Shown here piece after piece: positions 23,883 to 31,864 of a DNA stretch of 64,000 nucleotides. A program made the position numbers and the translations under genes. The notes beneath the pieces were generated by a model that was given only the letters and a program-made list of their open reading frames with translations, was not told where the DNA came from and did no database searches. This stretch comes from Bacillus sp. sid0103 (GTDB taxonomy: Bacteria; Bacillota; Bacilli; Bacillales_B; DSM-18226), in the NCBI RefSeq assembly GCF_019219025.1, contig NZ_JAHUWN010000003.1, positions 124,001 to 188,000 on the forward strand, given 5' to 3'. Positions within the stretch are counted from its first letter, which is position 1; every line of letters begins with the position of its first letter.

Positions 23883-24335
23883 CTAAAACCAAATTGGCCA
23901 CCCAGGAAGTGTTCCTTTTAATACTTCGACAAAGATGATATAGACAATTCCAGAGAAACATCCCGATATTATGAGCGAAGTAAGCCATTTTCCTCGTTCC
24001 ATTGTTTGAAAACAGATGAATAGGAAGAGAAATGTTGTGATTACATAACCCACCGATTCTAGCGTTAAAATATACAATAATGTGGCTGCCAAGATGATCA
24101 AAAAAGGCTTATACTGCAAGTTTTCCTTTTCCTTTTCCTGCTTTTTTCCACTAAAGGTTTCATAAAATAAGCGAATACTTAAGATTACCAGTAAGATCCC
24201 AAGAAAAAATGGAAATATATCCGGACCAACCACACTTCCATAAGAAGAGCTGGCAATACTTCTGCTTCCGATCATAAATAGGACTCCAACCGCGAGAAAA
24301 AGTATAGCTGCTATGCGATCAAATTTAATGTCCAC
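23883..24335 (-). CDS. tctB: TctB, small membrane subunit of tripartite tricarboxylate transporter
   Basis: 150 residues with four hydrophobic spans, starting V/M-D-I-K-F-D-R-I-A-A-I-L-F-L-A-V-G-V-L-F and ending with a T-L-P-G-W-P-I-W-F tail typical of TctB. GTG 24335 was chosen because GGGGGGAT lies six bases ahead; the frame can extend upstream to 24359 (TTG). Works with TctA and the TctC binding protein. Confidence 0.85.
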   Translation of the reverse strand: MDIKFDRIAAILFLAVGVLFMIGSRSIASSSYGSVVGPDIFPFFLGILLVILSIRLFYETFSGKKQEKEKENLQYKPFLIILAATLLYILTLESVGYVITTFLFLFICFQTMERGKWLTSLIISGCFSGIVYIIFVEVLKGTLPGWPIWF

Positions 24336-24406
24336 CCGCAATCCCCCCAATCCGTTCAATATAAAAAAAATTAAAGGGAAGGAGAAAGTGTTCCTTCCCT
24401 CTTTGA

Positions 24407-25435
24407 TTACTTCTGCATTCCCAATGCTTCTAATAATTGTTGTACCTGTGATTCTTGATCATCTAAGAACTTTATAAAATCTGCACTGTTTTTATACTCT
24501 AATTCCCAGCCCTGCGTCTCGACTTCCTTTTTCCATTCTGCAGATTGAACTAACTTATCAATGGTTTTTTCCCAATAAGTTTTTGCTTCTTTAGACATTT
24601 TTTCTGGTCCAAAAACCCCGCGCCAAATCGTAAATTCTGCGTCAACACCTTGTTCCTTCGCTGTGGGAACATCTTTAAAATCACCAGATAAACGTTCGGA
24701 TGAGGTAATGGCCAGCACTCGAACCTTACCTGCTTTAAGGAATTCTTTTACACTCGATGCATCCGTTCCAATCACATCTGCATTTCCTCCTAGTAATGCG
24801 GTAATCGCTTCTCCACCGCCATCATAGGAAACATATTTAATTTTGGTAGGGTCAACCCCGTATTTATAGGCTGGCAGAATGGAAACTAAATGGTCCATTG
24901 AGCCCGGCGCGGAGCCTCCTGCAAACGTCAATTTACTAGGATCCTTCTTTACCTCTTCCAAAACCGATTTTAGATCTTTAAATTTGGAATCGGCTTTGAC
25001 AACTATCGCTCCATAATCTTTTGTTAGTTGTGCTAATGGTGTTGTGTTCTTATAACCGTATGGGCTATTTCCTTCTTTCTTTAAATTGTTGATAATAATC
25101 GGCGGCGAATTGACAAACAGCATATCATTATTTTCAACTTGCTGGGTAGCATATTCAGCCATAAAAACAGCACCACCACCGCCTGGCTTATTTTCAACTG
25201 TTAATGGTTGGTTAACTAGTTTTGTTTCTCCTAGAACTTTTGTGAACGAACGTGCAGTTAAATCCCAGCCGCCACCTGCTCCAGACGGTGCAACCACGCT
25301 AATTGCTTTTGTTGGATAACCCGTTCCTCCCTCTTTCTTACCTGTACTTGCGGTTTCTTTACTGCTGCAAGCCCCCAAACTTAAGGCCAAAGCTCCTGCA
25401 CACATTACTGCTGAAATTCTTTTCATAGAAAACAT
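24407..25435 (-). CDS. tctC: TctC, solute-binding lipoprotein of tripartite tricarboxylate transporter
   Basis: 342 residues. Lipoprotein signal peptide ending L-S-L-G-A-C (lipid-anchored cysteine at residue 23), then the TctC/Bug fold: P-T-K-A-I-S-V-V-A-P-S-G-A-G-G-G-W-D, V-E-N-K-P-G-G-G-G, and F-A-G-G-S-A-P-G-S-M-D-H. Captures a carboxylate outside the membrane and delivers it to TctAB. First gene of the operon, ribosome site AAGGGGG, with a cre-like box directly upstream. Confidence 0.94.
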   Translation of the reverse strand: MFSMKRISAVMCAGALALSLGACSSKETASTGKKEGGTGYPTKAISVVAPSGAGGGWDLTARSFTKVLGETKLVNQPLTVENKPGGGGAVFMAEYATQQVENNDMLFVNSPPIIINNLKKEGNSPYGYKNTTPLAQLTKDYGAIVVKADSKFKDLKSVLEEVKKDPSKLTFAGGSAPGSMDHLVSILPAYKYGVDPTKIKYVSYDGGGEAITALLGGNADVIGTDASSVKEFLKAGKVRVLAITSSERLSGDFKDVPTAKEQGVDAEFTIWRGVFGPEKMSKEAKTYWEKTIDKLVQSAEWKKEVETQGWELEYKNSADFIKFLDDQESQVQQLLEALGMQK

Positions 25436-25448
25436 TTTATTTCCCCCT

Positions 25449-25464
25449 TTGTAAACGTTTTCTT
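25449..25464 (-). promoter_or_regulatory. cre-like CcpA site before tctC
   Basis: TTTGTAAACGTTTTCT resembles the Bacillus cre consensus TGNAARCGNWWWCA, with one mismatch at the last base. Located 14 bases upstream of the tctC start, just ahead of the ribosome site, where bound CcpA would act as a roadblock. Carbon catabolite repression of citrate-type transporters is well established in bacilli; here it is inference from the motif. Confidence 0.5.
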
Positions 25465-25581
25465 AATTTTACAAAAATTCCGCTGGTTTCATAGATTATT
25501 CATTTAAAAAGCATTAAAAACTTAACCACCATTTTGTTCATAAAGTTCATGGAATTAATATTTGATTAGCAAAACGTAAAC

Positions 25582-25608
25582 GAACTCCTGCAACTAATGC
25601 AGGAGTTC
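25582..25608 (-). terminator. Hairpin after the esterase gene
   Basis: GAACTCCTGCA/TGCAGGAGTTC, an 11-base perfect stem with a five-base loop, 15 bases beyond the esterase stop. The following T tract is weak (GTTTACGTTTT), so termination strength is uncertain. Confidence 0.6.
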
Positions 25609-25622
25609 TTGATCTTCATTCA

Positions 25623-26537
25623 TTATTTGAAGACTTTCCTAATAAAGTCCCCTATTTCATTAATAGCCTTCTTCGCCTCAGGTAATCGATCCCCGCTGAT
25701 CTGCCAAACATGCCACATTTTGTCCCATACTTTAAAGGTGACTTCCACACCTGCCTGTCGTGCTTTTTTCGTGAGTAACTCTGCATCACTTTGCAATATT
25801 TCATGATTCCCTGCTTGGATAAATAAGGGCGGGAATCCAGTAAGGTCGGCAAAGACAGGTGAAATAAGCGGATGATCCAGGGGGTTCTCATGCCTCGAAT
25901 ACATTAGTGCGGCATCTCTAACTCCTTGGACCGTTAAATAGGGATCAACCTTTTTGTTTTTTTGATAACTTTCTCCGCTGCTTGTTAAGTCGACCCAAGG
26001 TGATAAACAAACAATCGCCCGCGGCAACGGTTCATTTTGATCTCTTAAGACTAAGGTGGCTGCCACACTTAAGCCTCCTCCTGCTGAGTCACCTGCAAAA
26101 ATAATATTGGAGGGGTCATACCCTTGACGCAACAGCCAGCGGTACACGGTGACGGCATCTTCAATGGCAGCAGGAAAAGGATGTTCCGGTGCGAGACGAT
26201 ATTCTGGAAAAAGAACCTTCACACCAGCCGCTTTACCAATACTAGCTGCAAGTGGCCGATGGGTATTAGCTGAGCAAAATGCATACCCACCGCCATGTAA
26301 ATAAAGTATGACTTTGTCTGCTGAACTGGTATCGGAAGAAAGCCACTCCGCATACAATCCTTCAATCTCTAGCTGCTGAACCCTGCAGCTGTTCGGTAGT
26401 TTTGCTAACTTTCTAGCGACTGTGTCTAGCATTTGCCTTTTTTCATCCATACCCCTATCTGAAATTCCCTTCCTCAACGCACGTTCGACCGAAAGTTTAA
26501 TACCTTTCTCAAACAAATAACTTCGGAAACTTGCCAT
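25623..26537 (-). CDS. Alpha/beta-hydrolase, hormone-sensitive-lipase-type esterase
   Basis: 304 residues. The oxyanion motif H-G-G-G-Y-A-F, the nucleophile elbow G-D-S-A-G-G-G, and the catalytic D/H region (V-W-D-K-M-W-H-V-W) place it in the type IV (HSL) carboxylesterase family, acting on short-chain esters. ATG 26537 was chosen: AGGAGG stands seven bases upstream; the frame extends upstream to 26753 without a plausible start. No signal peptide, so cytoplasmic. Divergent from the phosphodiesterase gene. Confidence 0.9.
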   Translation of the reverse strand: MASFRSYLFEKGIKLSVERALRKGISDRGMDEKRQMLDTVARKLAKLPNSCRVQQLEIEGLYAEWLSSDTSSADKVILYLHGGGYAFCSANTHRPLAASIGKAAGVKVLFPEYRLAPEHPFPAAIEDAVTVYRWLLRQGYDPSNIIFAGDSAGGGLSVAATLVLRDQNEPLPRAIVCLSPWVDLTSSGESYQKNKKVDPYLTVQGVRDAALMYSRHENPLDHPLISPVFADLTGFPPLFIQAGNHEILQSDAELLTKKARQAGVEVTFKVWDKMWHVWQISGDRLPEAKKAINEIGDFIRKVFK

Positions 26538-26639
26538 CTCCCAACCTCCTTTAAATCCAATTTTTGCTAATATCATTATACTAGAAAAACCTTTTAATAA
26601 AATAGTTAGGATTTTATTGTTTTTCGAAAATTTTGTAAA

Positions 26640-26653
26640 AATTCGTACGAATT
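26640..26653. promoter_or_regulatory. 14-bp palindrome in a divergent promoter region
   Basis: AATTCGTACGAATT is perfectly self-complementary, placed between the divergent esterase and phosphodiesterase starts, 24 bases ahead of a TACAAT box (26677-26682) that could be the -10 of the rightward promoter. Possible shared operator; inference only. Confidence 0.35.
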
Positions 26654-26721
26654 CTTCCATTTCCGCCTGCCTGTAGTACAATGGTAGTAACTGGCAGACT
26701 TTTACGGAGGTTTTTCTTTTT

Positions 26722-28029
26722 ATGAGTCGATTGACAGACCATTTAATTATCATTTCATTTGATTGCCTTTCAGCTTTAGATTTTCCACTTTTAAAAGAAC
26801 TCCCACACTTTCAAACCATCTTAAAAAATGGGGCCTATGTCAAACAGGTTACATCCATATATCCATCGGTCACCTACCCTTGTCATACGACAATTGTGAC
26901 TGGGAATTATCCGAATCGTCATGGTGTGATTAATAATACTCTTTTACAACCTGGGAGAATTTCTCCGGATTGGAATTGGTTCCGGGATTGTATTCGAGGG
27001 ACCACATTATATGACGAAGTGAAAAAAGCCAATATGACTACTGCCGCCCTCTTGTGGCCCGTAACTGCGAAAGCCAATATTGACTACAATATGCCGGAGA
27101 TTTTTGCGAATCGCCCCTGGCATAATCAAATTCTTGTTTCGCTGTTGAGCGGCAGTCCCCGCTTTCAATGGGACCTTAATCGAAAATATGGCCATCTCCG
27201 TAAAGGCCTAAATCAACCGGAATTAGATGACTTTGTCTTAGCCTCAACGGTCGACACGATTAAAACGAAGAAACCAAATTTATTAATGGTACACTTCACT
27301 GATTTAGATACACAGCGCCATTATCATGGGTTTTCATCCGAGGAAGCTATCGCAGCTATAAACCGTCATCATAACAGGCTAGGCAGTATTATCAATGCGT
27401 TAAAGGAATCGGGGATCTATGAGAATTCCACGGTGGTGGTATTAGGTGACCATAGTGCACTGGATGAAAATAAGGCAATAAACCTTAATGTTCTTTTCCA
27501 TGAGCAAGGTCTGATCACCTCAAACGGAAAAGGGAAAATAATTAATTGGAGGGCCTATTGTAAAAGTTGTGATGGGTCAGCATATATTTATATTAAAGAT
27601 CAACATGATACAGAAACTTTACAGGAAGTAAAGCGAATAGTAGATTCCTTACTTTCAGAGCCAGAAAGCGGAATTGAATCCGCTCTCACTGGAGCACAAG
27701 CATCAGAAAAAGGAGCAGATGGTACATGTGCCTTCATGCTTGAGGCCCAAAGAGGGTATTTCTTTTTAGAAGATTTTGAGGGGGAGTTTATCAAAACGAT
27801 CACGAAGGAGGATGTCATCGCGGATCATAAATACACCTTAGCCTGTCATGGCTATTCACCAGAGAAAGAAAATTATGGAACGATTTTTATGGCAGCAGGA
27901 AAAGGGATTCAAGCAGTCGACCTGCCTTCTATCCGTCTCATTGATGAAGGCCCCACATTTGCACGGCTTCTTGGAGTATATTTAGGCCAGACAGATGGAA
28001 GGGTTATCGAAGAGATTTTACAAAATTAA
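26722..28029 (+). CDS. Alkaline-phosphatase-superfamily phosphodiesterase (nucleotide pyrophosphatase type)
   Basis: 435 residues. N-terminal I-I-S-F-D-C, the nucleophile region S-I-Y-P-S-V-T-Y-P-C-H-T-T-I-V-T-G (threonine nucleophile in V-T-Y-P), H-F-T-D-L-D-T-Q-R-H, V-V-V-L-G-D-H-S and a late A-C-H-G-Y-S-P give the two-metal site of the type I phosphodiesterase/nucleotide pyrophosphatase family. No signal peptide, so a cytoplasmic enzyme is likely. The usual D-H-G-M is D-H-S-A here. Followed after 14 bases by a transporter in the same direction, probably co-transcribed. Confidence 0.87.
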   Translation: MSRLTDHLIIISFDCLSALDFPLLKELPHFQTILKNGAYVKQVTSIYPSVTYPCHTTIVTGNYPNRHGVINNTLLQPGRISPDWNWFRDCIRGTTLYDEVKKANMTTAALLWPVTAKANIDYNMPEIFANRPWHNQILVSLLSGSPRFQWDLNRKYGHLRKGLNQPELDDFVLASTVDTIKTKKPNLLMVHFTDLDTQRHYHGFSSEEAIAAINRHHNRLGSIINALKESGIYENSTVVVLGDHSALDENKAINLNVLFHEQGLITSNGKGKIINWRAYCKSCDGSAYIYIKDQHDTETLQEVKRIVDSLLSEPESGIESALTGAQASEKGADGTCAFMLEAQRGYFFLEDFEGEFIKTITKEDVIADHKYTLACHGYSPEKENYGTIFMAAGKGIQAVDLPSIRLIDEGPTFARLLGVYLGQTDGRVIEEILQN

Positions 28030-28043
28030 AAGGGGGAAAATCT

Positions 28044-29318
28044 ATGAGTCGGATGTCCAAACAAGAAAAGAGCTGGGTATTGTATGATTGGGCAAACTCT
28101 GCTTATTCCATTCTAATCACCACAGCTATATTCCCATTATATTTTAAAGCAGCCGCAAAAGAAGCAGGTCTTGCAGCTACCACTTCCACTGCCTATTGGG
28201 GCTATGCTAATTCATTTGCCACCCTGCTCATTTCGCTCTGTGCCCCGATTTTGGGAAGTATTGCCGATTTTAAGGGATTAAAGAAACGCTTATTCACCTT
28301 TTTCTTTGCATTAGGAATTATCTTTACCTTACTGCTTGCAGTTGTACCAAGCAACCAATGGCTTTTCCTATTAATTTGCTATATGGTCACAGTTATAGGT
28401 TTTGGTGGAACAAATATTTTCTACGATGCCTTTCTGGTGGATGTCACGACCGAGGAGCGGATGAATCAAATATCTTCACGTGGCTATGCGATGGGTTATA
28501 TCGGGAGCACGATCCCTTTTATTATCAGCATTGCTCTTATTTTATTATCTCAACAAAATATTATCCCCTTATCAGTGAGTGTAGCCAGTCAAGCGGCATT
28601 CGCGATCACTGCCCTTTGGTGGGGGTTGTTCACGATTCCAATGCTAAAAAATGTCCAGCAGGTTTATTATAAAGAACCGGTGCCAAACCCGATATCTAAT
28701 AGCTTTAAACAACTGTTAGCAACCATTAAAAAAATTAAATTATACCGTCCTCTGTTTTTGTTTTTAATAGCTTATTTCTTTTACATTGACGGTGTGAATA
28801 CGATTATTACTATGTCGACAGCCTATGGTTCTGATCTGGGCATAACATCTACTAACCTACTGATTATTTTGTTTGCAACCCAAGTGGTTGCTGCACCGTT
28901 TGCCATTTTATATGGGAAACTAGCCGATACATTCAAAGGCAAAACGATGCTGCTCGTGGGAATCTTTGTTTATATTGTTATTTGTACCTACGCGTATTTC
29001 TTAAAAACAACACTAGATTTTTGGATCTTAGCCATGCTTGTGGCATCCTCACAAGGTGGAATCCAGGCCCTAAGCCGTTCCTACTTTGCTAAACTCGTTC
29101 CAAAGGAAAATGCAAATGAATTCTTCGGATTTTATAGTATTTTTTATAAATTTGCAGCGATTTTAGGTCCATTTCTAGTTGGATTCACCGCACAAATAAC
29201 CGGAAATACCAACAGCGGTGTGTTTAGTCTAATCCTTCTCTTCATTATTGGAGGCATCATCCTCCTTCGAGTACCGGAATCAACGACACTCTCACAATCG
29301 AATTCGATTTCCAAGTAA
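28044..29318 (+). CDS. UMF1-family MFS transporter (YxiO/Atg22-like)
   Basis: 424 residues, about 12 transmembrane helices. The N-terminal W-V-L-Y-D-W-A-N-S-A-Y signature is diagnostic of the UMF1/Atg22-like major facilitator branch; P-E-N-A-N-E-F-F-G-F-Y is seen late. Substrates are unknown, some relatives export amino acids or sugars. Second gene of a two-gene unit with the phosphodiesterase; AAGGGGG ribosome site and a strong terminator after it. Confidence 0.9.
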   Translation: MSRMSKQEKSWVLYDWANSAYSILITTAIFPLYFKAAAKEAGLAATTSTAYWGYANSFATLLISLCAPILGSIADFKGLKKRLFTFFFALGIIFTLLLAVVPSNQWLFLLICYMVTVIGFGGTNIFYDAFLVDVTTEERMNQISSRGYAMGYIGSTIPFIISIALILLSQQNIIPLSVSVASQAAFAITALWWGLFTIPMLKNVQQVYYKEPVPNPISNSFKQLLATIKKIKLYRPLFLFLIAYFFYIDGVNTIITMSTAYGSDLGITSTNLLIILFATQVVAAPFAILYGKLADTFKGKTMLLVGIFVYIVICTYAYFLKTTLDFWILAMLVASSQGGIQALSRSYFAKLVPKENANEFFGFYSIFYKFAAILGPFLVGFTAQITGNTNSGVFSLILLFIIGGIILLRVPESTTLSQSNSISK

Positions 29319-29324
29319 AAATTA

Positions 29325-29354
29325 CTAGACCTCACAATGAGGTCTAGCTTTTTT
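29325..29354 (+). terminator. Terminator of the phosphodiesterase-transporter unit
   Basis: CTAGACCTCA/TGAGGTCTAG, ten-base stem, short loop, followed by CTTTTTT. Confidence 0.9.
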
Positions 29355-29479
29355 ATAAAAAATGATGCCTGAACTAATAATCTTCCAAAATTTCTATAAT
29401 CTGTTACAAACCGATTTTCTTGTAGATTCGTTTATTTATATAAAGTGATCCGCAAATGACTAGGGGGTCTGCCTTTTTT

Positions 29480-30046
29480 ATGCAAAAATTAAGTGATGCC
29501 GAATTAATGCTTTTAATTAAAGTAAAGCATCGTCCGGCTTTAGAAGAATTATATGACCGTTATATTAAGCTCGTATACTCCTTCGTTATCAAATCGACGA
29601 AGGATCAAGACAAAACGAAAGTGATTGTCCAGGCTGTCTTTACCCGCGTATGGACGTCAGAAACCGGATATGATCCTGAAAAAGGACTATTCGTCAATTG
29701 GCTTCTAACGATCACTCGTAATATCACGATTGACCATCATCGCAGGGAAAAAAAGGATAGTCCACTGGTTTCAATCGACCAGGAGCAACTTGAGCAGATT
29801 CCGGGATCTCAAGCAAATAATCCGGCTGAGATTTTATCACGAAAGCTCGTGCGCGAACAGATTCAGAAGGCCTACCAATATCTATCAAAAAACCAAATCG
29901 AACTGATCCAATGGTTATATTGGGAAGGCTATACTCTCAGTGAAATTGCAGAGATGAAAAAGGAACCAATCGGCACCATCAAAAGCCGGTTGCATCAAAC
30001 ACTCAAAGTCTTGCGGAAACACATTGTCATGGAGATGGGGGAATGA
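29480..30046 (+). CDS. ECF-type RNA polymerase sigma factor (SigK/RskA type pair)
   Basis: 188 residues. Region 2 is Y-D-R-Y-I-K-L-V-Y-S-F-V to V-F-T-R-V-W; region 4 holds the helix-turn-helix Y-W-E-G-Y-T-L-S-E-I-A-E-M-K-K-E-P-I-G-T-I-K-S-R-L-H. It directs transcription of a stress regulon once released by its anti-sigma partner. Two starts are possible: ATG 29480 (MQKLSDAELM, with TAGGGGG 12-13 bases upstream) or ATG 29456. The anti-sigma gene starts four bases after the stop. Confidence 0.9.
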   Translation: MQKLSDAELMLLIKVKHRPALEELYDRYIKLVYSFVIKSTKDQDKTKVIVQAVFTRVWTSETGYDPEKGLFVNWLLTITRNITIDHHRREKKDSPLVSIDQEQLEQIPGSQANNPAEILSRKLVREQIQKAYQYLSKNQIELIQWLYWEGYTLSEIAEMKKEPIGTIKSRLHQTLKVLRKHIVMEMGE

Positions 30047-30050
30047 AAAA

Positions 30051-30782
30051 ATGAGTATACATAGCAGCTGTTCATTTTCCAATGAATTAGTCTCTTATTT
30101 GATTGGCGAAACATCTGAAGTTGAAAGGATGAAGATAGAAAGTCACCTTTTGAATTGTCCGTCTTGCACGAAAGAAATACAAGAACTGCAGGAGGCGTGG
30201 ACCATGATCCCTTATGAATTTGAAGATGTGGCGGTACCCGTTGATTTGAAGGATGAAGTAATGAATGCCATTTTCTCATCTGAAAATTCCCAGCCCGTGA
30301 TAAAAAGAAAGGACAAGACCCAAAAAGTAGTCCGTCGTCTTTATGGATTGGCAGCCGCTGTTCTTCTTATTGGCTTTAGTGGAGTGATTTGGAATAATAT
30401 TAATCTCAGAAATACAGTAACAGAATTAAGGGAACAAGCTAATATTCCACCTGAAGTCATCCAGGTTTATTCGCTAAAAACAGCAAACCCAACAACAGAT
30501 GCTGCCCAAGGTCAGGCGATGCTCTACAAGCAAGGCGATAAAAAACAACTCGTTTTCCAGCTTAAAGGGCTGAAGAATACCAAGGGCTCAGAGGCCTATC
30601 AGGCCTGGCTCATTGATGATGGTAACAGAAGAAGTGCAGGGACCTTCCATGTCGATGAACAGGGAAATGGATTCCTTACCTACCAGTTGCAAGAAGACAT
30701 ATCTTTTGATGCGATTGGAATCTCACTCGAACCTGATGCTAATGGAACCCAGCCGCGAGGTAAAAAGGTTTTAGGAACATAA
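30051..30782 (+). CDS. Anti-sigma factor, zinc-finger/RskA type, membrane-anchored
   Basis: 243 residues. The N-terminal zinc-binding anti-sigma helix carries H-L-L-N-C-P-S-C (H-x3-C-x2-C, about residues 31-38); a transmembrane span L-Y-G-L-A-A-A-V-L-L-I-G-F-S-G-V-I-W follows at about residue 100; the extracytoplasmic C-terminal half is an RskA-like domain (E-A-Y-Q-A-W-L-I-D-D-G-x-x-x-S-A-G-T-F). It sequesters the ECF sigma factor and senses an envelope signal. Start 30051 was chosen for the GATGGGGGA ribosome site. Confidence 0.9.
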   Translation: MSIHSSCSFSNELVSYLIGETSEVERMKIESHLLNCPSCTKEIQELQEAWTMIPYEFEDVAVPVDLKDEVMNAIFSSENSQPVIKRKDKTQKVVRRLYGLAAAVLLIGFSGVIWNNINLRNTVTELREQANIPPEVIQVYSLKTANPTTDAAQGQAMLYKQGDKKQLVFQLKGLKNTKGSEAYQAWLIDDGNRRSAGTFHVDEQGNGFLTYQLQEDISFDAIGISLEPDANGTQPRGKKVLGT

Positions 30783-30788
30783 ATGAAG

Positions 30789-30828
30789 AAGCCCATGATT
30801 CTCGACTTGAGATTTCATGGGCTTTTTA
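30789..30828 (+). terminator. Terminator of the sigma/anti-sigma operon
   Basis: AAGCCCATGA/TCATGGGCTT, ten-base stem with T run. It may also serve the convergent gene ending at 30852. Confidence 0.8.
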
Positions 30829-30851
30829 CTTAAGTATAATTTGTTTGTTGC

Positions 30852-31379
30852 TTATTTTTTAAAACTATTGGTAGGAGATGTAATGAACCAGCCGACTGGG
30901 GCCGCTCCGACCGGATGGGTTAACGTTCTTCCGTCAATCACGGAGGCTGTATTATTATTAGCAATAGTTCCATCAACTTTGAAATTGTAATAAATACTTC
31001 CCTTGTTTACATCCTTATCTTTAAAGCTGAACGTGAGGGGCTTTTTAAAGGAACCAATTATTTCATTTGTCTTCGAATCTATAACTCTAAACGCGAAATT
31101 CATAATCACGGTCTCTCCAGCAGGCGCAACCTTTTGGAATGTACTATTATCCCCTTCTAGGACTTGAAAAGTGACGTCGTTGTCGAAAGCACCTTCTGGG
31201 ATTTGAATTTTAATTCCACTGTGACTAATCTTCGCTGATTCCCCTGCTTCAATCTCCCTCTCTGCCACCACTTTAGAAAATCCCAGTTGTGTAAAATCTG
31301 TAGCTGCGAATGCGACTGCACTAAACAAAAACATGGACATAAGTGACATACCAAGTAATACCTTTAATCGTTTTTTCAT
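30852..31379 (-). CDS. Secreted protein of unknown function, single beta-rich domain
   Basis: 175 residues. Signal peptide of about 26 residues (basic M-K-K-R-L-K-V, hydrophobic core, A-V-A-F-A-A cut region). The mature part begins T-D-F-T-Q-L-G-F-S-K and contains I-P-E-G-A-F-D-N-D-V-T-F, as seen in ZU5/AHNAK-like or P-x-G-A extracellular beta domains, ending G-W-F-I-T-S-P-T. No cysteines or metal motif. Lies beyond the copper-oxidase genes on the same strand but separated by about 90 bases from the next gene. Start 31379 or 31385; the AAGGAG site fits the former slightly better. Confidence 0.7.
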   Translation of the reverse strand: MKKRLKVLLGMSLMSMFLFSAVAFAATDFTQLGFSKVVAEREIEAGESAKISHSGIKIQIPEGAFDNDVTFQVLEGDNSTFQKVAPAGETVIMNFAFRVIDSKTNEIIGSFKKPLTFSFKDKDVNKGSIYYNFKVDGTIANNNTASVIDGRTLTHPVGAAPVGWFITSPTNSFKK

Positions 31380-31470
31380 TTCCATACAACTCCTTCATTC
31401 TTATTGGGCTTTCGTTAAAGGAAACGAGTCTAGGTCCCAATCGGTTTGAAGGAAATTCAAATTTATTTAT

Positions 31471-31731
31471 TTATTTATTACTTTTTATAAAATGGACAAT
31501 TAGCCCACCAATAATGGAACCTACCCCAGCTGCGCCAAACATCATAATATAGAGTCGTTCAACTAAATCAGCCATTCCTTCACCCGGAATAACAGCTAGC
31601 TTTAACGCCATAACAATTGCTGCTAAGAAGAAGATTATGGCTGGAATCCAGATAATCCAGCTAGCATCTATTTTCATGAATATAACTGGTAAAATCAGTC
31701 CAATAAGAAATATCACAAAGAAGAAAAACAT
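31471..31731 (-). CDS. Small membrane protein, three hydrophobic spans
   Basis: 86 residues starting M-F-F-F-F-V-I-F-L-I-G-L-I; spans at about residues 2-20, 22-41 and 58-78. No family recognised. ATG 31731 has an AAGGGTGGGG ribosome site; extension to 31836 adds a hydrophilic stretch with no support. Between the copper-oxidase locus and the 175-residue secreted protein. Confidence 0.6.
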   Translation of the reverse strand: MFFFFVIFLIGLILPVIFMKIDASWIIWIPAIIFFLAAIVMALKLAVIPGEGMADLVERLYIMMFGAAGVGSIIGGLIVHFIKSNK

Positions 31732-31807
31732 GTGCCCCCCACCCTTCCTTGTAGATAGTATATTCTTAGTTGGAATGGACGTTCTATCGAAGATTTTTAT
31801 TTCTTCA

Positions 31808-31853
31808 CAAAAAAAGCTGGAATGATACCGCACCAAAGTATCTTTCCAGCTTT
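31808..31853 (-). terminator. Terminator of the multicopper-oxidase operon
   Basis: AAAGCTGGAA/TTCCAGCTTT outer stem with inner GATAC/GTATC stem, followed on the minus strand by TTTTTT, 12 bases beyond the stop of the PKD protein. Confidence 0.85.
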
Positions 31854-31864
31854 AAAATCAAGCT

